NCBI GenBank assembly: GCA_003554565.1
Contig: PWGR01000013.1
Span: forward strand, 1 to 18,082
Source: Clostridia bacterium
GTDB lineage: Bacteria; Bacillota; Sulfobacillia; SLMV01
Reading direction: 5' to 3'
DNA: 18,082 bases
Of this stretch, positions 14,160 through 18,082 are shown piece after piece (within the stretch, counting starts at the first letter, position 1; each line of letters opens with the position of its first letter). Both the position numbers and the translations under genes were made by a program. The notes below the pieces were generated by a model, which saw nothing but the letters and a program-made list of their open reading frames with translations, made no database searches and was not told where the DNA came from.

Positions 14160-14573
14160 TCAGCGATTGCTCCTTCTCCATTCCTTATCATATCGATAGT
14201 ATTCCCTGAGCGATTCATCTGTCTGGAGCTTGCTCTCATCAATATCCGTTTCGGCGCATCGATCCTGCAGCACATCTCCCAGGTGCACCGGATCTACGGG
14301 TTGATCGGCATAGGCCACGTCGAGGAAGATCTCCCTGACGCACGATCCTCTACCGTAGATCGGCCGGACAATGCTGGCGGCCTCTTGATATTGCTCCCCC
14401 TCCTCTCCTGTCTTGGCCATGTGGGCCCGAATTACGTATTCACGCCCTCGTTCAGCACAGTTGGCCAGCAGATCATACCGGTATGTCCGGGTACCCCCCT
14501 CTTCGCTGGTATCCCGAACTACCTTCTGCAGCAACCGGACTCTCTGCTCGGCTGATGTAGCATACTCCTTCAT
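14160..14573 (-). CDS. DUF6514-like protein, possibly sporulation-related
   Basis: A 137-residue soluble, charged protein. The pattern RTYRYDLLANC, then GREYVIRAHMAKTGEE, and the ending ADQPVDPVHLGDVLQDRC resembles the clostridial DUF6514 family as I recall it (a tyrosine-rich strand start, a conserved Y-x-I strand, and a final 'P-V-H-L-x-D-V-x-x-D' stretch). The final 25 or so residues are an acidic and arginine-rich tail. The start ATG 14573 has GGAG directly against it and AAGGAG about 15 bases upstream, so the exact start is uncertain. Members are found in spore-formers, but I know no established function. A sigma-A-like promoter with a palindrome at its -35 lies 57 bases upstream. Confidence 0.65.
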   Translation of the reverse strand: MKEYATSAEQRVRLLQKVVRDTSEEGGTRTYRYDLLANCAERGREYVIRAHMAKTGEEGEQYQEAASIVRPIYGRGSCVREIFLDVAYADQPVDPVHLGDVLQDRCAETDIDESKLQTDESLREYYRYDKEWRRSNR

Positions 14574-14629
14574 CTCCTATTCAGCTCTCCTTTCTGGTGA
14601 ATGGGATTTATGTTGCACTGGGAAGGCTT

Positions 14630-14658
14630 ATTATGGAAACTCTGCATTCACAATGCAA
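14630..14658 (-). promoter_or_regulatory. Promoter of the DUF6514-like gene with palindrome at the -35
   Basis: On the minus strand, TTGCAT (14658-14653), 17 bases and CATAAT (14635-14630). The palindrome TGCATT-CAC-AATGCA (14643-14657) covers the -35 and the spacer start, an arrangement suited to a repressor. Confidence 0.45.
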
Positions 14659-14854
14659 CTATGACGGATTTTATCACATGCACATTCCAGAATTTGTTGA
14701 AATATGTCGAACTCAGGACAAATTCTGCATGTTTTCTGTGAAAGACCTACATGGTTCTCACCACCGCCCTATGGCAGTTCTCTACAGTAGTGCAGGGAAT
14801 ACCGGTGCATTATAGAATCCGTATTCATCCGCAATGCTTGATGGGGGGACATCA

Positions 14855-16960
14855 ATGAACAAGATTTCGTTGCAGGAAGTTTTGGATTTGCAATATCTGG
14901 AGAAATGGCGGTGGTCACCTGACGGCAGATATCTGGCCTACCTTTTGGATGACGGCGGTGTTGCTGATCTCTGGTGCGTCGAACCGGGGTCCGGCCGAAC
15001 TACACAGCTATCAGATGCCGAGCACGGCGTCTCGGACTTCAGCTGGCATCCCACAGGTGGCGAGCTCCTGTATGCACAGGACGGCAACCTGCACCGAGTG
15101 ATCCTGGACGGCGAACTCTTTGACGTTGACGAAATCACCCGGAGCAACCGGAAGATACAATCTCCCACATACTCGCCCAGCGGCGAACACTTCGGATTCA
15201 TATGCGAGGGAGACCTCTGGATCCACTCAAACATCAGCGGATCTACATACTCGCTGTCACTGCCAAAAGGGAACGTAATGCCGGGCGCCTTTGGACTACA
15301 GGAGGGACTTTGCTGGTCCCCGGAAGGCACCAAGGTTCTTTTTCGCTTCCGTGACGAGGAGAAGATACTGCACGTCGGCGTGGCAAGCTCGGAAGGTCAG
15401 CTGCTGTGGCGTACTACAGGCCTGGCGGAGTTGAGTGCCGGTGTGGATTGGTTGGATGATAGAAGATTTCTCTTTGCGGTCAGCAAACAGCAACCCACCG
15501 TCCGAACCTTCCATATCGCGACGCTTCCGGAACATGTGCAGCGTGTACACGCTGAGATTGCTGCATGCAATAATATAGCCGTACCCTCTGTGGTGGACGT
15601 TCAGGTCGAGGATGTCTACAGGCAGGAAGCCAAGGGCACTCCTGGTGCGCTTCGGGTCTCGGGGGCGTGGCCGGAGCCGGCCGGGGAACGAATCCTGTTC
15701 TTGACAGAAGACGACGGATGGGCCCATCTATACCTGTATGACCCTTCAGACAAAGGGGAACTGGAGCAGCTTACCTTCGGTGAGTGCGAGGACTTTGGCC
15801 ACATGGGCGACACACCCTGCTGGGCACCAGGTGGGCACTATGTATGCTACTCATCCAATAGAACAGGCAGCGGCCGGCGCCAGCTGTGGCTGCTCGATGT
15901 GGATGAGCGCACGAACTACCAGCTGACAGAACTGCCCGGCACCAGCGTTCAGCCACAATGGTCACCAAACTGCGAGGGACGTCTGGCCTTCCTTCACTGC
16001 GATGAGCACCGGAGCGCAGATCTGTGGGTGATGGATTTCGCCCCAGGGGAAGTCAACGATGACCTGCAGCTATCGGAGGGAGCCGATACCCTACGGGTGC
16101 TGACACAGACCAAGCCGGAGACCTGGACTGATGAGAAGGATATCATCCCGCAGGAGGTTACTTTTGAGGGGGCCGAGGATTGGAAGATACACGGATACCT
16201 GTTCACACCTCCCGGGGCCGGCGAGGATGAAGTGACGTATCCCGCAGTAGTCTGGGTGCACGGCGGCCCGATCCGGCAGATGCGTGAGGGCTTCCACCCC
16301 TCGAGACCATATGCGCTGTTCTATGCTTTTTCGCAGTACCTGGCCCACCGGGGATATGCAACGCTGATGGTCAATTTCCGGGGCGGAATCGGATACGGAA
16401 GGGAATTTCGCAACGGCATATACGGAAAGATGGGAGTCGACGACATTAAGGATGTGGTAGGTGCTGGTCGTTACTTGAAGGAACTGCCCTATATTGATGC
16501 AGCCAGAGTCGGGGTGTGGGGACTCAGTTACGGTGGATACATGACCCTTACCGCTCTCACAAAATACCCGGATGAGTTCCGTATGGGCATCAATCTGGCT
16601 GGTATATGGGATTTCGCCCAGTGGATGCACTGGATCCATGCAAAACACGGACGGCATATGGGCGGATTCGAAGTATATTTTAAGGGCAGTCCGGAGCAGA
16701 ACCCGGAGCTTTACCGGGTGGGATCGCCGTGCACTTATAAGGATAATCTCAAACGCCCTCTGATAAACCTCCACGGCACGGCAGACGCCAATGTAGACTT
16801 CGCCCAAATGGATCGAATTGTCAAGGATTGTGTGGACCTAGGCTGTGACTACGAGGCCTACTACTATCCGGATGAGGCTCATGCCTTTGTACTGCGCAGT
16901 ACCTGGGCAGATGCATTCGGCAAGATTGAACGGGAATTCGATAAGTATCTGAAGGGCTGA
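14855..16960 (+). CDS. S9 family prolyl-oligopeptidase-type peptidase (acylaminoacyl-peptidase/DPP-like)
   Basis: A 701-residue serine peptidase. Seen: an N-terminal beta-propeller with repeated 'WSPDG'-like blades (WRWSPDGRYLAYLL, FSWHPTGGELLYA, YSPSGEHFGFI, CWSPEGTKVLF, CWAPGGHYVCYSS, QWSPNCEGRLAFL), then the alpha/beta-hydrolase domain from about residue 440. The hydrolase part has VWVHGGPIRQM (oxyanion region), VNFRGGIGYGREF, and the triad Ser558 (GLSYGG), Asp644 (GTADANVDF) and His676 (PDEAHAF), all at normal spacing. No signal peptide is seen, so it is probably cytoplasmic and cleaves short peptides. Start ATG 14855 has GGGGGGA upstream; the in-frame ATG at 14834 lacks a ribosome site. 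It is divergent from the DUF6514-like gene and ends at a strong hairpin. Confidence 0.92.
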   Translation: MNKISLQEVLDLQYLEKWRWSPDGRYLAYLLDDGGVADLWCVEPGSGRTTQLSDAEHGVSDFSWHPTGGELLYAQDGNLHRVILDGELFDVDEITRSNRKIQSPTYSPSGEHFGFICEGDLWIHSNISGSTYSLSLPKGNVMPGAFGLQEGLCWSPEGTKVLFRFRDEEKILHVGVASSEGQLLWRTTGLAELSAGVDWLDDRRFLFAVSKQQPTVRTFHIATLPEHVQRVHAEIAACNNIAVPSVVDVQVEDVYRQEAKGTPGALRVSGAWPEPAGERILFLTEDDGWAHLYLYDPSDKGELEQLTFGECEDFGHMGDTPCWAPGGHYVCYSSNRTGSGRRQLWLLDVDERTNYQLTELPGTSVQPQWSPNCEGRLAFLHCDEHRSADLWVMDFAPGEVNDDLQLSEGADTLRVLTQTKPETWTDEKDIIPQEVTFEGAEDWKIHGYLFTPPGAGEDEVTYPAVVWVHGGPIRQMREGFHPSRPYALFYAFSQYLAHRGYATLMVNFRGGIGYGREFRNGIYGKMGVDDIKDVVGAGRYLKELPYIDAARVGVWGLSYGGYMTLTALTKYPDEFRMGINLAGIWDFAQWMHWIHAKHGRHMGGFEVYFKGSPEQNPELYRVGSPCTYKDNLKRPLINLHGTADANVDFAQMDRIVKDCVDLGCDYEAYYYPDEAHAFVLRSTWADAFGKIEREFDKYLKG

Positions 16961-16967
16961 GTACACC

Positions 16968-17006
16968 GGCAATGGGGACGATATACATTCAATCGTCCCC
17001 ATTGCC
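16968..17006. terminator. Perfect 15-bp hairpin between convergent genes
   Basis: GGCAATGGGGACGAT (16968-16982), a 9-base loop and its exact complement ATCGTCCCCATTGCC (16992-17006). It begins 7 bases after the peptidase stop and ends 13 bases before the stop of the convergent gene, a place for a two-way terminator. No T-run follows on either strand, so it might instead stabilise mRNA ends or be a REP-like dispersed palindrome. Confidence 0.6.
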
Positions 17007-17019
17007 CACTCACTGTCTC

Positions 17020-17397
17020 TCATATTTGAAAAGGATGGAATGTGATCGACCCTTCATCCTGCCACTCCTCCTGTTGACGCGTCATGGGATAACTGATGGG
17101 AATGCCGACCCAGTAGTGTCGGCTCATTCCATCCCGCACCCACTTCACAATACGCACCTGTCTTCGCATTTCATCGCCGATGTCCTCACCCAGGGCCACA
17201 TCAGCGGCTATACATACCCCGCCGCCCATGGCGAAGACCGCGGGCGTCTCTCCGTTTATCTCCGGTGGAGCGGAGTGCTGGCTGTAAGCCCCGTCACGGA
17301 TATACAGGTTGTCTTTCCCAAGTACTGCCCGCACATTCTCAACCATTATCTGCAGGATGAACTGAAAACGATGCGCCTCTCCCCTATCCCGTTTCAC
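17020..17397 (-). CDS. Hypothetical protein, linked to a metal ABC transporter
   Basis: A 125-residue soluble protein of unrecognised family. Start GTG 17397 with AGAGGTGAT about 5 bases upstream; it follows the ABC permease stop by only 6 bases, so the two are co-transcribed. Seen: an amphipathic start (FQFILQIMVENVRAVLG), a glycine patch AMGGGVCIAADVALGEDIGD, then WVRDGMSRHYWVGIPIS. Single Cys and a few His residues are present but no clear metal motif. I cannot assign a function; a role alongside the transporter is inferred only from the operon. The good ribosome site and tight spacing support that it is a real gene. Confidence 0.6.
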   Translation of the reverse strand: MKRDRGEAHRFQFILQIMVENVRAVLGKDNLYIRDGAYSQHSAPPEINGETPAVFAMGGGVCIAADVALGEDIGDEMRRQVRIVKWVRDGMSRHYWVGIPISYPMTRQQEEWQDEGSITFHPFQI

Positions 17398-17403
17398 CCG
17401 AGA

Positions 17404-18082
17404 TCACCTCTTTTCAGAAGATATTATGCGGCCGATGTAGGAACCAGAGAGTCTTTTGCTCAATGAAGGCCAGGAGGAGAAAAGCAAAGTTGTCACGATG
17501 AACTTGGCTACCAGCGTCGCCACTATGCTGGCTCCTGCCGGCCAATCCAACCTGTATGACAGACCGAGACCGATGGTGATGCTGAGCAGGGCAGTCCCCA
17601 TAGACACAGCGATGACACCACGGTAGTGCCCCGAGAGCATGTGCCCGATTGCTCCCGGCAGCACAAGGAGTGCCGAGGCGAGAACCACCCCCACCAGCCT
17701 TACAGACAGGATTACGGTGACTGCGACGGCAGTCAGCAGGGCGCAGTCGAGCCACCTGACCGGAACTCCCTGCGCACAGGCCACATCCTTGCTGAGGGTC
17801 ATAATCAACAGCCCGCGAAAGAAAAGCCACATGAATGCCCCGACTATGAGAGCCAGTAAGGATATGGCCCACAGTTCGGTGCTAGAGACGGCCAGAATGT
17901 TTCCGAACAGGTAACTGAAGAGCTCCCCGAAATACTGACCGCGCGAGACGCTGATGAGTATGACTCCCATGGCCATCGATCCCGAAAAGGCGATCCCGAT
18001 GGCAATATCTGGTGTCAAGGTCTTCCCCTTCGACAGATTGGCCAGTATCAGAGCCGTACCGACCGCAAATACGCCCCCAACA
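17404..18082 (-). CDS. Metal ABC transporter permease, ZnuB/AdcB type (5' end outside window)
   Basis: The frame is open to the right edge; 225 residues of the C-terminal part are visible. Seen: several hydrophobic segments and ABC-3 family landmarks, e.g. SYLFGNILAVSS, FFRGLLIMTLSKDVACAQGV, VRLVGVVLASALLVLPGA (the conserved segment after which the family is easily known) and SYRLDWPAGASIV. Known: these dimeric inner-membrane permeases take up zinc, manganese or iron with an ATPase and a lipoprotein binding subunit, neither of which is in this window. An internal TTG at 18018 is not the true start, since homologous sequence continues upstream. The metal cannot be told from the visible part. 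Confidence 0.88.
   Translation of the reverse strand, partial: VGGVFAVGTALILANLSKGKTLTPDIAIGIAFSGSMAMGVILISVSRGQYFGELFSYLFGNILAVSSTELWAISLLALIVGAFMWLFFRGLLIMTLSKDVACAQGVPVRWLDCALLTAVAVTVILSVRLVGVVLASALLVLPGAIGHMLSGHYRGVIAVSMGTALLSITIGLGLSYRLDWPAGASIVATLVAKFIVTTLLFSSWPSLSKRLSGSYIGRIISSEKR

Noticed and set aside
14597..14815. 72-codon plus-strand frame before the S9 peptidase
   Set aside because: Lies across the promoter of the minus-strand DUF6514-like gene and lacks a ribosome site and motifs.

Overview
The window looks like a chromosomal segment of a spore-forming Firmicute of the class Clostridia or a relative. The evidence is a SpoVK-type AAA+ ATPase, a DUF6514-like protein, a Gram-positive LexA with Bacillus-type SOS boxes, a YneA-like LysM protein and class I-alpha glutamine synthetase. 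Base composition is moderately GC-rich. Ribosome binding sites are often runs of G followed by A, and TTG and GTG starts are common. Several exported or membrane proteins are acidic, which would fit a saline or alkaline habitat, but that is only a hint. I saw no tRNA, rRNA, CRISPR array, transposase or phage gene.

Left part (1-2225): the C-terminal part of a membrane-anchored 5'-nucleotidase, then a small operon of a PadR-family regulator with a Cys/His-rich N-terminus and cobO (corrinoid adenosyltransferase). A sigma-A-like promoter and a perfect 17-bp palindrome lie in front of the regulator.

Central operon (2321-10064, plus strand): a PyrK-like flavin/iron-sulfur protein overlaps a GidA/TrmFO-like FAD oxidoreductase. 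They are followed by spoVK, an unusual small GTPase, hflX (with its own extended -10 promoter), glnA and a membrane-attached metallophosphoesterase. Most junctions overlap or are short, so translation is probably coupled. As I recall the Bacillus subtilis chromosome, spoVK, hflX, glnA and the lexA/yneA region lie in the same neighbourhood there, so this is probably an old conserved block. Here glnR and ynbB are absent and a GTPase gene sits between spoVK and hflX.

SOS module (10105-11206, minus strand): lexA and, upstream of it on the same strand, a yneA-like cell-division inhibitor gene. Three good LexA boxes overlap well-formed promoters, so both genes should be LexA-repressed.

Right part (11207-18082): a gene-poor stretch, then a large membrane-anchored GH18 protein with SH3-like and stalk domains. 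Next comes a roughly 600-bp region without a convincing gene that contains a 112-nt inverted-repeat-bounded segment, a candidate structured RNA on the minus strand. A DUF6514-like gene (minus) and an S9 prolyl-oligopeptidase-family gene (plus) follow, divergently oriented. A strong 15-bp hairpin separates the peptidase from a convergent minus-strand pair: an unknown 125-aa protein and a metal-type ABC transporter permease cut by the right edge.
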